Positions 1 to 9,739 are shown, numbered from the stretch's first letter. The stretch: DNA of 35,018 nucleotides from Bacillota bacterium (GCA_023386815.1 JAEWIZ010000031.1:1-35018), one strand, 5' to 3'. The notes: generated by a model from the sequence alone, not told the origin. Numbers and translations are program-made.

Positions 1-115
1 AATGGGAAAGTTGTTTACAAAACGGGATTTTCATTTACAAAACGGGACTTTTGCTTACAAAAATGGAATTTCATTTACAAAATGGGACTCTCAGCTTACA
101 AACGGGATTCTCGTG
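1..115. repeat. Degenerate ~20-nt tandem repeats
   Basis: About five imperfect units of 19-22 nt begin near positions 14, 34, 55, 74 and 96, and a partial unit covers 1-13. The approximate consensus is TTTACAAAAYGGGAYTYTC. Unit lengths are not multiples of three, so this is not a protein repeat, although one frame stays open across it. There are no unique spacers, so it is not a CRISPR array. The repeats probably continue left of the window. From 116 to about 300 the DNA is AT-rich, with A-tracts of the form AAAAAATCAAAAA, and I see no gene. Multiple short repeats at an end recall the termini of IS21-family insertion sequences, but that is inference. Confidence 0.7.
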
Positions 116-294
116 TTGCAATCAACCGTGCCTACTGAGAAAATATCACTTTTACTATTGAATGTCAATAATTTTTTATTGTTATTCAATAAATAATTAT
201 TGTTAATTAGTAATTTCTTTATTAAAACCAATAAAGAATCAAAAAAATCAAAAACCATCAAAAAAATCAAAAAAACCCAACACAAAAGCACCTA

Positions 295-350
295 ACAAAA
301 AAACCAGGTTCCTTAAGCATTGCACACTACAACACTTAAGAACCCTGGTT
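295..350 (-). terminator. Rho-independent terminator after prsA
   Basis: The inverted repeat has arms at 302-317 and 335-350 (about 16 bp with small mismatches). On the minus strand it is followed directly by a run of seven T (297-303). It lies 12 bp beyond the prsA stop codon and ends the pth-mfd-prsA transcript. Confidence 0.85.
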
Positions 351-362
351 CATCTAATTTAC

Positions 363-1757
363 CTATTCAAATTCTACCGAATCCCATGCTTCATTATTCA
401 CTACTACGTCATATTTCTTCGACCATTCCGTATATAACTGGGCAAACAAATCCTCTCGGCGATCCTCTATGATATTTTCTTTAACCTGAGTGGTAGCATC
501 CTCATTATAGTCTGTTACACAATAGATGATATGCCAACCGTTATCCGTTGTGATAAGGTCACTTACCTGCCCGGTCTTTAAATTCAAGGCTGCCTGCTCA
601 AAAACAGTTCCATACTCTTTCGGCGCTTGTCCCTTCCCAAAAGTATATTCAATCGTATCTGCTCGTGAATTAGCTTCGGCTAGAGTATAAAAGTCCTCCG
701 TTGTTTTTGCTGTCTGTGCTAGCTCCTGTGCCTTTTCATAAGCTTCCTGCTTCTCCTCTGCTGTCAGTGGAGTCGGATTGCCTGCCGGATCAAAATCCGT
801 ATTCGCGATATAAATATCCTGCACCGTAATCTGCTTTGCCTCGGCATCTGAAACCGTGTTATCCACATTGATCGTAAAGTATTCAAATACCTTATCCGCT
901 AATAGATTATCGGAATAAACCTGCTGGAGTAAATCCTCTTTTATAAGATACTTCGCGCGATCTTCTGCGGTTAGCCCCTCATAATGCTCTTTAGCATAGG
1001 TATTAGCATCCGCCACTTCTTCCTCAGATAAAATGATATTCTGTTTTCCAGCTTCCTCACGAATGATTTTTAATTCTGTAATCTGTTTGATTACTTCATC
1101 CTTTATCATATTTCCAAAAGTATCACCATTACCCAGAATATCAGCTTCCCAGATATCCTTACCGTAATTCTTTTCATATTTTTCCTGGGCTGATTTCAAA
1201 TAGACCATTGCCTCATTATAGTATACCTTAGTATCACCGATCTTCAACATCAACTGTCCGGAATTTGTAACCACTCCATCCTCCTCAGTAGATCCATAGT
1301 CCTCATAATACGAGAGCCCCAGAACCGTTTCCTTGTCTGAGGAATAAGTGATGTACAATTCTTTCTCATTATTAAAATAGGAATAGGTGACTGATTTATT
1401 ATCTGCACTGATTGATTTTGCAATTTCTTTACCGAAGATATCAAACAGCAGACTATCCACATCCGCTTTAGTCATACCAATCCCAGCGCCATGTACTTTA
1501 AGTTCACCGGCATTTTCCATTAAGGTTATGGAGGTTATTTTATTGTTTGGCGCCATTACCTGCACCGTATTCTCCGCCATATAGACACCGGTACCCTGCT
1601 CCACCAGCTCGATACCGGTTTTTCTCTCAAACGTTGATATTGATTTCCCAATATAGTTTGTTAATTCATTCTTTTTTGTGCCAGATTCACAGGCGGTTAA
1701 CAAAAGCATTGTCATTAAAGTGATCAATGTGACTATCAGTTTCTTCTTATTGTTCAT
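363..1757 (-). CDS. prsA: PrsA-like peptidyl-prolyl isomerase lipoprotein
   Basis: Predicted extracytoplasmic folding factor anchored by lipid on the outer face of the membrane. The start at 1757 follows an AAAGGGGAAAGGA ribosome binding site; an upstream in-frame ATG at 1802 has none. The 464-aa product opens with a lysine-rich signal and a lipobox ending LTAC, with Cys23 as the lipidated residue. A parvulin (PpiC-type rotamase) domain spans about residues 309-412, including GTVFEQAALNLKTGQVSDL and the NGWHIIY end. Between the signal and this domain is a helical SurA/PrsA-type region and, at about 35-155, a segment I do not recognise. It is the last gene after pth and mfd and is followed by a terminator. 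The folding role is family knowledge; its clients are unknown. Confidence 0.85.
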   Translation of the reverse strand: MNNKKKLIVTLITLMTMLLLTACESGTKKNELTNYIGKSISTFERKTGIELVEQGTGVYMAENTVQVMAPNNKITSITLMENAGELKVHGAGIGMTKADVDSLLFDIFGKEIAKSISADNKSVTYSYFNNEKELYITYSSDKETVLGLSYYEDYGSTEEDGVVTNSGQLMLKIGDTKVYYNEAMVYLKSAQEKYEKNYGKDIWEADILGNGDTFGNMIKDEVIKQITELKIIREEAGKQNIILSEEEVADANTYAKEHYEGLTAEDRAKYLIKEDLLQQVYSDNLLADKVFEYFTINVDNTVSDAEAKQITVQDIYIANTDFDPAGNPTPLTAEEKQEAYEKAQELAQTAKTTEDFYTLAEANSRADTIEYTFGKGQAPKEYGTVFEQAALNLKTGQVSDLITTDNGWHIIYCVTDYNEDATTQVKENIIEDRREDLFAQLYTEWSKKYDVVVNNEAWDSVEFE

Positions 1758-1885
1758 TCCTTTCCCCTTTCCAGCCATACACTGCTGCCAGGCTAACAGC
1801 ATTCTCTATTGCTCTGCAACCCGGAAGCTTTCTCTATCCTTATATCCCATGTTCTCAAACTTCTTAATCTCGGTAAGAAGCAGTA

Positions 1886-4800
1886 TCAGAGTTCCTTTTC
1901 GTCTTGCACTTTCTCGTCTGATTTAAGCATTTTAAATCCCTCTAATAGCTTCATTAAATGTTCAAATATTGCCAGATTATCCATTCTTCCCTTTGGCGTA
2001 GAGGGTAATATATACTCAAAATATGGATTTGATTGCGGCACAAATTTTAAATTCTTATATTTGGTAACCAATTCCGGTATCTTACTTACCGCCAGCCTTG
2101 CCTTCGGATACATCATCAGTTTTACTTCATTTCCCTTATGAACTACACCTGCAATGTATAATGAATGACATACTGCCTTTAATAGAGCAATATTTAGCAG
2201 GTTATTTACCGCATTAGGCATATCTCCAAATCGGTCTACCAATTCCTCCTGCATATCCATCATTTCTTCTTCATTCTCAATCTCTGCAATTCGCTTGTAG
2301 ATATCCAGCTTCTGAACCTCATTTTTAACATAAGTAGCAGGGATATATGCATCCATGTCCATATCCACAGTGGTTTCAAATGTATCCTCATCCAGCATTT
2401 CACCCTTCATGGACTTTACTGCTTCATTTAACATCTTACAATAAAGGTCATAGCCCACTGCTTCCATGTGTCCGCTCTGTTCTGCTCCAAGCAGATTACC
2501 CGCTCCACGAATCTCAAGGTCACGCATTGCAATTTTAAAGCCTGAACCCAGCTCTGTAAACTCCTTAATTGCGTGAAGTCTTTTTTCAGCTACTTCCTTT
2601 AGCATCTTATCTCTTCGATACATCAAAAATGCATAGGAGGTTCGATTGGAACGACCAACACGACCACGCAGCTGATAAAGCTGTGACAACCCAAGGCGAT
2701 CCGCATCATCAATAATCATAGTATTTACATTAGAAATGTCAAGACCCGTCTCAATAATTGTAGTGGATACTAATACATCAATTTCTCCTGAAATAAATTC
2801 AAACATAATTTTCTCTAACGTGTGTTCATTCATCTGACCATGGGCAAAGGCTACATTTGCATCAGGAACCAGCCTTGCAACCGTATTAGCGACTTCATCA
2901 ATCCCATTGACTCGGTTAAATACATAGTAGACCTGGCCACCTCTTGCTAATTCTCTTGTGATGGCCTCCCGGATAATCTCATCATTATGCTCCATTACAT
3001 AGGTCTGTATCGGGAGACGATCTACCGGTGGTTCATCCAGCACACTCATATCTCGAATTCCTACCAAACTCATATGCAGAGTTCTGGGAATTGGTGTAGC
3101 TGTTAGTGTAAGAACATCAATATCCTTCTTTAATTGTTTGATCTTCTCTTTATGACCAACTCCAAAACGCTGCTCCTCATCTACAATGAGAAGCCCCAGG
3201 TTCTTGAATTTAACATCAGCCGATAGCACCCGATGAGTACCAATAATGATATCCAGGCTCCCCTTTCGTAAGCGCTCCAAGGTTCTCTTTTGTTCCGCAG
3301 CAGTTTTAAAGCGTGACATTACATCCACACTAACCGGGAAATCCATCATACGCTGAACAAAGGTATTATAATGCTGTTGTGCTAAAATGGTTGTAGGAAC
3401 CAGGATTACAACCTGTTTTCCATCGGATACCGCCTTAAAGGCTGCACGGATTGCGATCTCCGTCTTACCATAGCCCACATCACCACAGACCAGACGATCC
3501 ATCACCTTACTACTCTCCATATCCTTCTTCGTTGCTGAAATTGCATCTAATTGATCCTGAGTCTCGTCATAAGGAAAGGCCTCTTCGAATTCCCTCTGCC
3601 ATACCGTGTCCGGTCCAAACTGATAACCCACCTTCTGCTGACGTTGTGCATACAGCTCTACCAGATCCTTTGCAACCTCCCTGACTGCACCTCGGACTTT
3701 TGTTTTTGTATTTTTCCATTCGATAGAATTTAACTTGTTCAGCTTCGGTTTTCTTCCCTCAGAACCTGAATATTTTTGAATCACATCAAGGCCTGTTGCA
3801 AGAACATACAACACGCCTCCACCGCCATACTCTATCTTAATATAATCCTTTGTTACCTTGTCTACCTCAATCTTCTCAATACCCTTATAGATACCAAGAC
3901 CATGATTTTCATGTACTACATAATCACCAGGTGTCAGCTCTGTGAAGCTCGAAATCTTATTACCCTCATATGCAGGCTTTTTACGCTTCTTCTTTTTCTC
4001 AGTGCCAAAGATATCACTTTCAGAGATAACTACCAACTTGATCAGCGGATATTCAAAGCCCCTTCGAAGATTACCGTAAGCCACCATGATTTCTCCGCTT
4101 TGCAGTACACGATCCATATCATCACTATAAAATGCATTAAGGTTATATTCTCTGAGATCTTCGCTCAGGCGCATTGCCCTTGTCCTGGATCCGGAAAGCA
4201 GAATTACCCTGTATTTATTCTTCTTCCAGCGCTCCAAATCCTTAATTAACACATCAAAATTCTTGTGATAGGACGAAACAGTCTGAACTGTAAAATCATA
4301 CTTTTTCTTAGGAGCATAAAAATTATTCTTAACCTCCATGGTACTAATTAGTATGCTCTTTTTTGTCGCGAGAAGAGCCATTGCTTCCTTGTAGCTATAG
4401 ATTACATTCATCTGACCGGGAAGAATATAGCCCTTTTCAATACGGCCAATCATCCCTTCCCGAAATTCTGTTTCAACAGCCTCTCCCCGTTCTGCAAGCC
4501 TTCCCGGCTCATCCAGAAAAAAGATGGTATCCTCGTTATCAAAATACTGAAAGAAGCTTACTGTCTGTTCATAGAAGTAACTAATATAGCTTTCCAGCGC
4601 AACGGAGCCTTGAAAAGATTCCAGATTCTCTTTAAACTCAGCAACAATTTCATGAATTCTAGCTGCTTCCTCTGTCTTAAACTCATCTCGAAGGCTCTTA
4701 TAATACTTTTTCTCTTCCTCATCAATTCGTTTCAAACCGGCCTTTATACATTTTTCATCCGGTATAATTTCAGCTGCCGGATAAATGATCACACTATCAA

Positions 4801-5443
4801 CCTGTTCAATGGAACGCTGGCTGCTAACATCAAAGGTACGTATGGAGTCAATCTCATCTCCCCACAACTCAATACGATAGGGAGCATCCTCTGTCAGTGG
4901 AAAAATATCTATAATACCTCCACGAATAGAGAAATCTCCTGGAGCTTCTACCTGACCCTGCCTTTCATATCCCAGATGCACTAGCGCAGCACTAAGCTCC
5001 TGAAGCTTTATAATAGAGTTTTGATCAATGGTTATAACACGTTCTTTAATCATCTTTAAAGGCAGTAGTCTATCCATACCGCCATCCAAAGATACGATTA
5101 TGGTAGCCGGCTGTTTCTCAATGATTCTTCTTAGAACTTTCAGACGATCCCTGACAATGGCATTTCCATGAATGTCCGCGCTATAAAAAATAATATCCTT
5201 TGCCGGATAGATCAGCACATCTTTATCATAAAGCCGGTAATCCTCATAGATTTCTTTTGCTTTTAGATCGTTATAAGTAACGATTACCCTGTATTTGAAT
5301 TCATCTCCCAATCCATGGATCAGATGGCACTTCTGGGAATCAATACAGCCGGTCACTTGAACCGGCAGGCTATTCATTTTTATATTTTCCCGTATATCAT
5401 TAAATTCCTTTAACTCTGCTAAAGGAGCTATAAACGTTTTCAA
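1886..5443 (-). CDS. mfd: Transcription-repair coupling factor Mfd
   Basis: DNA translocase that removes RNA polymerase stalled at lesions and recruits the UvrABC excision system. The 1185-aa length matches Bacillus Mfd. The start is a TTG at 5443, with AGGAGG about 8 nt upstream. Visible in order: UvrB-like N-terminal region (about 1-350); RNA polymerase interaction domain around 505-560 (YVVHENHGLGIYKG); RecG-like helicase with Walker A GDVGYGKTE near 653, DEEQRFGVG near 755 and TATPIPRTLHMSL just after; the helicase C motif QLRGRVGRS; and the C-terminal TRCF domain. It lies 58 bp downstream of pth and 128 bp upstream of prsA with no obvious terminator between, so the three genes probably form one transcript. 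Confidence 0.97.
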   Translation of the reverse strand: MKTFIAPLAELKEFNDIRENIKMNSLPVQVTGCIDSQKCHLIHGLGDEFKYRVIVTYNDLKAKEIYEDYRLYDKDVLIYPAKDIIFYSADIHGNAIVRDRLKVLRRIIEKQPATIIVSLDGGMDRLLPLKMIKERVITIDQNSIIKLQELSAALVHLGYERQGQVEAPGDFSIRGGIIDIFPLTEDAPYRIELWGDEIDSIRTFDVSSQRSIEQVDSVIIYPAAEIIPDEKCIKAGLKRIDEEEKKYYKSLRDEFKTEEAARIHEIVAEFKENLESFQGSVALESYISYFYEQTVSFFQYFDNEDTIFFLDEPGRLAERGEAVETEFREGMIGRIEKGYILPGQMNVIYSYKEAMALLATKKSILISTMEVKNNFYAPKKKYDFTVQTVSSYHKNFDVLIKDLERWKKNKYRVILLSGSRTRAMRLSEDLREYNLNAFYSDDMDRVLQSGEIMVAYGNLRRGFEYPLIKLVVISESDIFGTEKKKKRKKPAYEGNKISSFTELTPGDYVVHENHGLGIYKGIEKIEVDKVTKDYIKIEYGGGGVLYVLATGLDVIQKYSGSEGRKPKLNKLNSIEWKNTKTKVRGAVREVAKDLVELYAQRQQKVGYQFGPDTVWQREFEEAFPYDETQDQLDAISATKKDMESSKVMDRLVCGDVGYGKTEIAIRAAFKAVSDGKQVVILVPTTILAQQHYNTFVQRMMDFPVSVDVMSRFKTAAEQKRTLERLRKGSLDIIIGTHRVLSADVKFKNLGLLIVDEEQRFGVGHKEKIKQLKKDIDVLTLTATPIPRTLHMSLVGIRDMSVLDEPPVDRLPIQTYVMEHNDEIIREAITRELARGGQVYYVFNRVNGIDEVANTVARLVPDANVAFAHGQMNEHTLEKIMFEFISGEIDVLVSTTIIETGLDISNVNTMIIDDADRLGLSQLYQLRGRVGRSNRTSYAFLMYRRDKMLKEVAEKRLHAIKEFTELGSGFKIAMRDLEIRGAGNLLGAEQSGHMEAVGYDLYCKMLNEAVKSMKGEMLDEDTFETTVDMDMDAYIPATYVKNEVQKLDIYKRIAEIENEEEMMDMQEELVDRFGDMPNAVNNLLNIALLKAVCHSLYIAGVVHKGNEVKLMMYPKARLAVSKIPELVTKYKNLKFVPQSNPYFEYILPSTPKGRMDNLAIFEHLMKLLEGFKMLKSDEKVQDEKEL

Positions 5444-5501
5444 AAGCTTTTCCTCCTGATTAAAAACGGATTCTTTCGAGACTTCTTGTTGAAGGTTGGT
5501 A

Positions 5502-6068
5502 TCACTTCTTTTTATTATACTGATTCATAGCTGCATCTATGCCATCCGTAAGGATTGTCTTTACTGCATCGGAGGTATCCTTTAATGTCTGACGCATCGT
5601 TTCCTGTTCTTCCGGTGCAAATCTCCCGAGCACATAATCAGCCAGATCCCAGCCCTTTGGCTTATCGCCTACGCCAATCTTAATTCTTGGGAATTCGTCT
5701 GTACCCATATGGCTGATAATACTTTTAATTCCATTATGCCCGCCTGCACTGCCCTTCGTTCTAAGGCGCAGCTGGCCAACCTCCAGACTGATGTCATCAT
5801 AAATTACAATAACCTCCTCTGGGGTAACCTTATAAAAATCCATCAGCTCTCTAACACTCTCTCCACTAAGATTCATGTATGTGATTGGCTTAGCAAGAAC
5901 AACCTTCTCGCCTGCGATGCTCCCTTTGCCACAGATTGCCTTATGTTTTTTCATATCCAACGAAATTCCATAATCATCTGAAATTCTTGTAATAGCATCC
6001 CACCCTATATTATGTCTGGTTGCCTGATATTTGTCAGTTGGGTTCCCTAAACCTACGATAATGTGCAT
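5502..6068 (-). CDS. pth: Peptidyl-tRNA hydrolase
   Basis: Cleaves peptidyl-tRNA released prematurely from ribosomes, recycling tRNA in the cytoplasm. The 188-aa length is typical. The N-terminus carries the GLGNP signature and the catalytic His19 in ATRHNIG. Further conserved blocks are TYMNLSG, VIYDD and GSAGGHNGIKS. The ATG at 6068 is preceded by AAGGT at acceptable spacing. The 245-bp upstream region holds an inverted repeat GATTCCG/CGGAATC (6081-6087 and 6127-6133) in the presumed leader; I could not pick out a convincing promoter there. It is the first gene of the pth-mfd-prsA cluster, an order common in Firmicutes. Confidence 0.96.
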   Translation of the reverse strand: MHIIVGLGNPTDKYQATRHNIGWDAITRISDDYGISLDMKKHKAICGKGSIAGEKVVLAKPITYMNLSGESVRELMDFYKVTPEEVIVIYDDISLEVGQLRLRTKGSAGGHNGIKSIISHMGTDEFPRIKIGVGDKPKGWDLADYVLGRFAPEEQETMRQTLKDTSDAVKTILTDGIDAAMNQYNKKK

Positions 6069-6313
6069 AATAATAACCTTGATTCCGATTTATCGCCTAC
6101 GAACTACATTTTCAGAACTATATCACCGGAATCAGCCTTTCCTAATTAGCTAATCTATTTGTATTTCAAAATTCCATACTGTTGTGAACGATAATTGCTT
6201 ATAATAACATTCACTTTAATTATTACTCCATTCATTTTGTTCTGATATGAGTATGTGCATGCCCTACTTCTATTAATCAAACTTATGGAAAATTCATGGA
6301 TCAATCATTGATA

Positions 6314-7312
6314 TCACGTAGAAGCAGAAGAAGCCGCGGCCGATGCTGCAATTGCAGAGGTGACCGCAATCGTCGTAGCCTGTTGTGCAAGCAAAAGTGA
6401 GGTGATAGCATTTGAGGTAGTTCCTATAAATGCCCCCTTCGCTGCATCGCTAAGAAAACTATCACATACCAACGCTGCAGCAAACATTAGGCGTTCTTTC
6501 GCCGATATAGACCATGTACCAAAGCCCCTGATATCCCTCAGGTAACGATCCACCTCCGCAATATCATCAGCAATTGCACTAACTTCCTTTGGAAGCATTG
6601 CTACAACACCTAGAAAAGGAAGCTCAATATATAGTCCGAATTTAAGGCCTCTAACCTTTAATGCTTGATAAAGATCAACTACCCTTTTACATTTTTCCTG
6701 CATCGTTTCCTCGTTGAAAGAAAGTACCTGAGCTAAGGATTGAACTGCATTCGAATTTCTAAAATCATTTTTAAGCCAATGATAGCAGCTCTCGATTTCA
6801 CGGATTGTGGGATTAACTTCCTTTTCAGATAAAGCCAGCAGAGCTGCAAAGGTATAGTCATCCGCCGTCGTAAGGAAGCGGTGCTCTTCCTTCATGGCAT
6901 CGAAAAAAGCCTTTGCTCTAGTTACACAACTTTGTTGTTCATTTGGCTCCGTATACATAACGATAGAAGCTGCGGCAAGTACCAGATATGGAGAGGAGTG
7001 AAATCCCTCTCTCTTTAATAATTCATAGATTCTTACCGCTTCCCTTATTTTATTTTCAGGCTCTTCCTTTAGAGATAAGATCGTAGCAAAAATAAAGCTG
7101 GTAGACGATTGAAAGTAGGAAAAGATACTTGTGCTATCCTTTATTACTTCACGACAGTTCTTGATTGCAGCCACATCTACCGGGGAATTCTCCATTGTAT
7201 AAAGCAGAGCTCCTAACCGGTTATTCATCGCATATCCCCATTTAAATGAGCTTTTCAGCTTTAAATAATTATCTACGTATAAGCTGCATTTATCATGCAT
7301 GGCATCTCTCAT
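6314..7312 (-). CDS. DUF4003 family protein, function unknown
   Basis: A 332-aa soluble, mostly helical protein resembling the Firmicutes DUF4003 family, whose function is not established. The start at 7312 is backed by AAAGGTGG nine bases upstream. The sequence shows repeating helical blocks of about 40 residues (for example around YELLKREGFHSSPYLVLAAA and YHWLKNDFRNSNAVQSLAQ) that look like degenerate TPR/HEAT-like units. The C-terminus ends in a low-complexity Ala/Ser/Thr tail (IAASAAASSAST). There is no signal peptide; the C-terminal stretch is hydrophobic but Ala-rich. It follows the AEC carrier by 228 bp on the same strand. I cannot assign a biochemical role. Confidence 0.75.
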   Translation of the reverse strand: MRDAMHDKCSLYVDNYLKLKSSFKWGYAMNNRLGALLYTMENSPVDVAAIKNCREVIKDSTSIFSYFQSSTSFIFATILSLKEEPENKIREAVRIYELLKREGFHSSPYLVLAAASIVMYTEPNEQQSCVTRAKAFFDAMKEEHRFLTTADDYTFAALLALSEKEVNPTIREIESCYHWLKNDFRNSNAVQSLAQVLSFNEETMQEKCKRVVDLYQALKVRGLKFGLYIELPFLGVVAMLPKEVSAIADDIAEVDRYLRDIRGFGTWSISAKERLMFAAALVCDSFLSDAAKGAFIGTTSNAITSLLLAQQATTIAVTSAIAASAAASSAST

Positions 7313-7424
7313 AAGTTACAGCCACCTTTCTTTGCTAAATTAATCATCTTGTCGTAGTTTCAAATAACTACAATATCTATAAATCCTTAGATCTTATTAT
7401 TTAAGATTTACTATCAGTGTATTA

Positions 7425-7442
7425 AACCTTGGTAGCAAGGTT
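7425..7442 (-). terminator. Weak hairpin between AEC carrier and DUF4003 gene
   Basis: Perfect 7-bp stem AACCTTG/CAAGGTT with a 4-nt loop. On the minus strand only TTTAA follows, so termination would be weak. It might instead be an attenuating or processing hairpin between the two minus-strand genes. Confidence 0.3.
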
Positions 7443-7540
7443 CCATTCATTAGCCCGCAATATTTATTTAATTATAATCTATGTTGGGGATAAGTGGCAA
7501 GCCGTTTCCTTGATTTAAAAACAATATAAATTAAAATCAT

Positions 7541-8473
7541 TTAAAGTATCCTCTGATAAAGCTCCAGCATCAGAGGAAGTGTAATGATACTTAAAATTAC
7601 TGACATTACATTAATTGCTCCAGCATGTTTTACCTCATTGTCAAATAAATTTGCCATCTGAGTGATCGTTGCTGCGACTGGTGCTCCGATCGCAAGAAAA
7701 AGAATCATCAATACGTCCTTGGCATAGGGTATTTGATGGGTAACCCTTGTAACAAGCAACAACAGTATCATCAAAGAAGGAAATAGGATAAGGCGCCCAA
7801 AACAAATCAGCCAGTTTCTTTTTGAGAGAAAGGTTTCTTTCAAATTTGTATCAGCCATGACCATTCCGATCATAATCATGCAAACCGGGCCTACCACTCC
7901 GCCAACGGATTTTACCGTTGTTCCCAGAATACCAGGCAATCTTGTATTTGTAAAAAAGAGCAGTAGTCCAATTCCTACTGCCAATATGTTGGGATTCGTC
8001 AGGACTTTTTTAATACTCCTTTGCTTACTGCCTCCAATGGAGGATACTGCATGGGTCCATAGGAAAAACAACTGAGTTGTCATAAAGGCACAGCAATAAA
8101 AGATTTGATCGGCACCTAAAAGGGCACTGACCAAGGGTACAATTAGATTCCCTCCGTTGGAATAAATTAAGGAATTCTTTTCAATCACACTGATATGCAA
8201 TGTTTTTCCTAAGACATTTGATGTCAATATAAATACCACATGCATTATGAAAGCAACCGCTGTAGCAAGTAAAAGACCGTTTAACTTCTCTGGCGAAAAA
8301 TCAATCTGAAAAGAATCAATGACCATGCAGGGTACAATAATATATAGGGCTATGGCGGATAGCAGGGAGCTTTGTTCGCTCTTCACCACACCCAGCTTAA
8401 CAATTGTATATCCCATTAATATCATTAACATCATAGATAACATTTGAAAAAACAACAGTATACTTAATTCCAT
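7541..8473 (-). CDS. AEC family (auxin efflux carrier-like) transporter
   Basis: Predicted inner-membrane secondary transporter of the AEC/membrane transport protein family, whose bacterial members move malonate, malate or other small organic anions; the substrate cannot be read from sequence. The 310 aa hold about ten hydrophobic segments in two halves. The first half has the conserved N-G-G-N-L stretch (YSNGGNLIVPL), the second a GAPVAATITQMA motif typical of the fold. The start at 8473 has AAAGGG about 8 nt upstream. A strong sigma-A promoter lies at 8557-8585 on the same strand. The gene is divergent from the alpha/beta hydrolase. Confidence 0.88.
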   Translation of the reverse strand: MELSILLFFQMLSMMLMILMGYTIVKLGVVKSEQSSLLSAIALYIIVPCMVIDSFQIDFSPEKLNGLLLATAVAFIMHVVFILTSNVLGKTLHISVIEKNSLIYSNGGNLIVPLVSALLGADQIFYCCAFMTTQLFFLWTHAVSSIGGSKQRSIKKVLTNPNILAVGIGLLLFFTNTRLPGILGTTVKSVGGVVGPVCMIMIGMVMADTNLKETFLSKRNWLICFGRLILFPSLMILLLLVTRVTHQIPYAKDVLMILFLAIGAPVAATITQMANLFDNEVKHAGAINVMSVILSIITLPLMLELYQRIL

Positions 8474-8502
8474 TGAATAACCCTTTACCTTCCCTGATTC
8501 CT

Positions 8503-8555
8503 GACTCTTCTATGGTTGACATTCTATGGCGACTCTTCTATGGTCGACTCTTCTA
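8503..8555. repeat. Short direct repeats in the AEC gene leader
   Basis: GACTCTTCTATGGTTGAC at 8503-8520 recurs as GACTCTTCTATGGTCGAC at 8531-8548. A third partial GACTCTTCTA starts at 8546, and TTCTATGGC lies between. The repeats fall in the presumed 5' untranslated region of the AEC gene. Confidence 0.7.
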
Positions 8556-8556
8556 C

Positions 8557-8585
8557 TTTATATAACACCATTCTTTAAACGTCAA
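8557..8585 (-). promoter_or_regulatory. Sigma-A promoter for the AEC carrier gene
   Basis: On the minus strand, -35 TTGACG (8585-8580) and -10 TATAAA (8562-8557) are separated by 17 bp. The start would be near 8550, giving a leader of about 75 nt that contains the GACTCTTCTATGG repeats. The rest of the 8474-8877 gap is AT-rich; I found no equally good promoter for the plus-strand hydrolase. Confidence 0.7.
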
Positions 8586-8877
8586 GCATCAATCTGTAAT
8601 AATTCCTTACGTATTTCTTACTATTTTCTTTCCTTCTGTCTATGCCCGAGTATTCTCCTCTTATGTACATGCTTTTCTCTTCTGAATAAAGTTGACTCCA
8701 CTTAATAACTGTATTACCATATTATTACACACAATTACTTTCCTATGGATAGCCAGTTCGATCTAACGTAGTTATTATAATAACGCTTAAACTTATGATT
8801 CAAGCTTGGACCATATATTTATGTTATCTGATACAAATCATAGGAATGTACAAATAATAGAAAGGCGGGATCATCCC

Positions 8878-9648
8878 TTGGATACCTATGATACCTTCTC
8901 CTTAGATGGAGCAAAAATTGCATATAGCATAACGGGGCAAGGCGCACCCCTGTTACTCGTTCACGGTTCGGGTCACTCAAAAGAGCTTTGGCAAGCCCTA
9001 GGGTGGATAGAGGCTTTTCAAGATTATTTTACTACCATTGCCATCGATATTCGCGGTAATGGGGATAGCGATAAATCCTATGATCCCGATTTTTACTCCA
9101 TCGATCATATTCTTACAGACATTGAAATGGTCATGAAAGCCTGTGGTTTTCAGGAGTTCTATTATTTCGGACATTCCTACGGTGCTACCATCGGTCTTCA
9201 AGCTCTTGCGAAGCAGCTTCCGATTCGTAGGGCTGTGCTCGCAAGTTCCATGTTTGGCGACCGCTTTTTTCAAAAAATAGTACCCTCCTGGATTAAAGAG
9301 TACAGTTCTTATCATGAAAAGAAAAAACTTGGAGAACTGGAGAATCTAAAGGTTTCAAAAGAAGAACTGGAGTGGATTCAAAGTACAGACCTGGAGCTAT
9401 GGATCGCTCAGTTTAAGGCCTGGAAGAATTGGAGCGGTGTAAGCATTGAACAAATAAAATCACCGCTTGCGATCTATACCGGTACGAAGGATAACAAGGC
9501 GGTGCTAAATAATCTTGAGAATAATAAAACAGAATTAGATTATCATGGAATAGAGATAAAAATATTTGAAGCTCTCAATCATTTTGAACTAGTTACCAAA
9601 AAAAATATTTGCTTTCCCTGGGTAATCGATCATCTAATATCCTCCTAA
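8878..9648 (+). CDS. Alpha/beta hydrolase
   Basis: Predicted cytoplasmic alpha/beta-fold hydrolase (esterase, lipase or haloperoxidase-like); the substrate is not evident. I place the start at the TTG at 8878 because AAAGGCGGGA sits about 9 nt upstream and the family usually begins close to this point. The open frame extends back to a TTG at 8806 and an ATG at 8821, neither with a ribosome binding site. With the 8878 start the protein has 256 aa, an oxyanion-type LLLVHGSGHS motif, the nucleophile elbow GHSYGA (Ser100), probable acid Asp205 (GTKDN) and His235 (LNHFEL). The triad therefore appears complete. It is divergent from the AEC gene and ends at a terminator shared with spoVG. Confidence 0.85.
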   Translation: MDTYDTFSLDGAKIAYSITGQGAPLLLVHGSGHSKELWQALGWIEAFQDYFTTIAIDIRGNGDSDKSYDPDFYSIDHILTDIEMVMKACGFQEFYYFGHSYGATIGLQALAKQLPIRRAVLASSMFGDRFFQKIVPSWIKEYSSYHEKKKLGELENLKVSKEELEWIQSTDLELWIAQFKAWKNWSGVSIEQIKSPLAIYTGTKDNKAVLNNLENNKTELDYHGIEIKIFEALNHFELVTKKNICFPWVIDHLISS

Positions 9649-9696
9649 TCATCCGGCTTGTGTTGCGTAGCATACCTAAGACATAGAAAGGTCCAC

Positions 9697-9725
9697 AAAA
9701 AAAGCAGCTCCGATGCTGCTTTTTT
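9697..9725. terminator. Bidirectional terminator between hydrolase and spoVG
   Basis: GCAGC/GCTGC stem with a 6-nt loop, flanked by seven A on the left and six T on the right. It can therefore end both the plus-strand hydrolase transcript and the minus-strand spoVG transcript. Confidence 0.85.
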
Positions 9726-9739
9726 CCATTCGTCCTGTA

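Noticed and set aside
1..115. CRISPR array
   Set aside because: Repeats are adjacent with no unique spacers and vary in length and sequence.
3776..4249. 157-codon open frame on the plus strand opposite mfd
   Set aside because: It lies wholly antisense to a highly conserved region of mfd, has no ribosome binding site and no recognisable domain.
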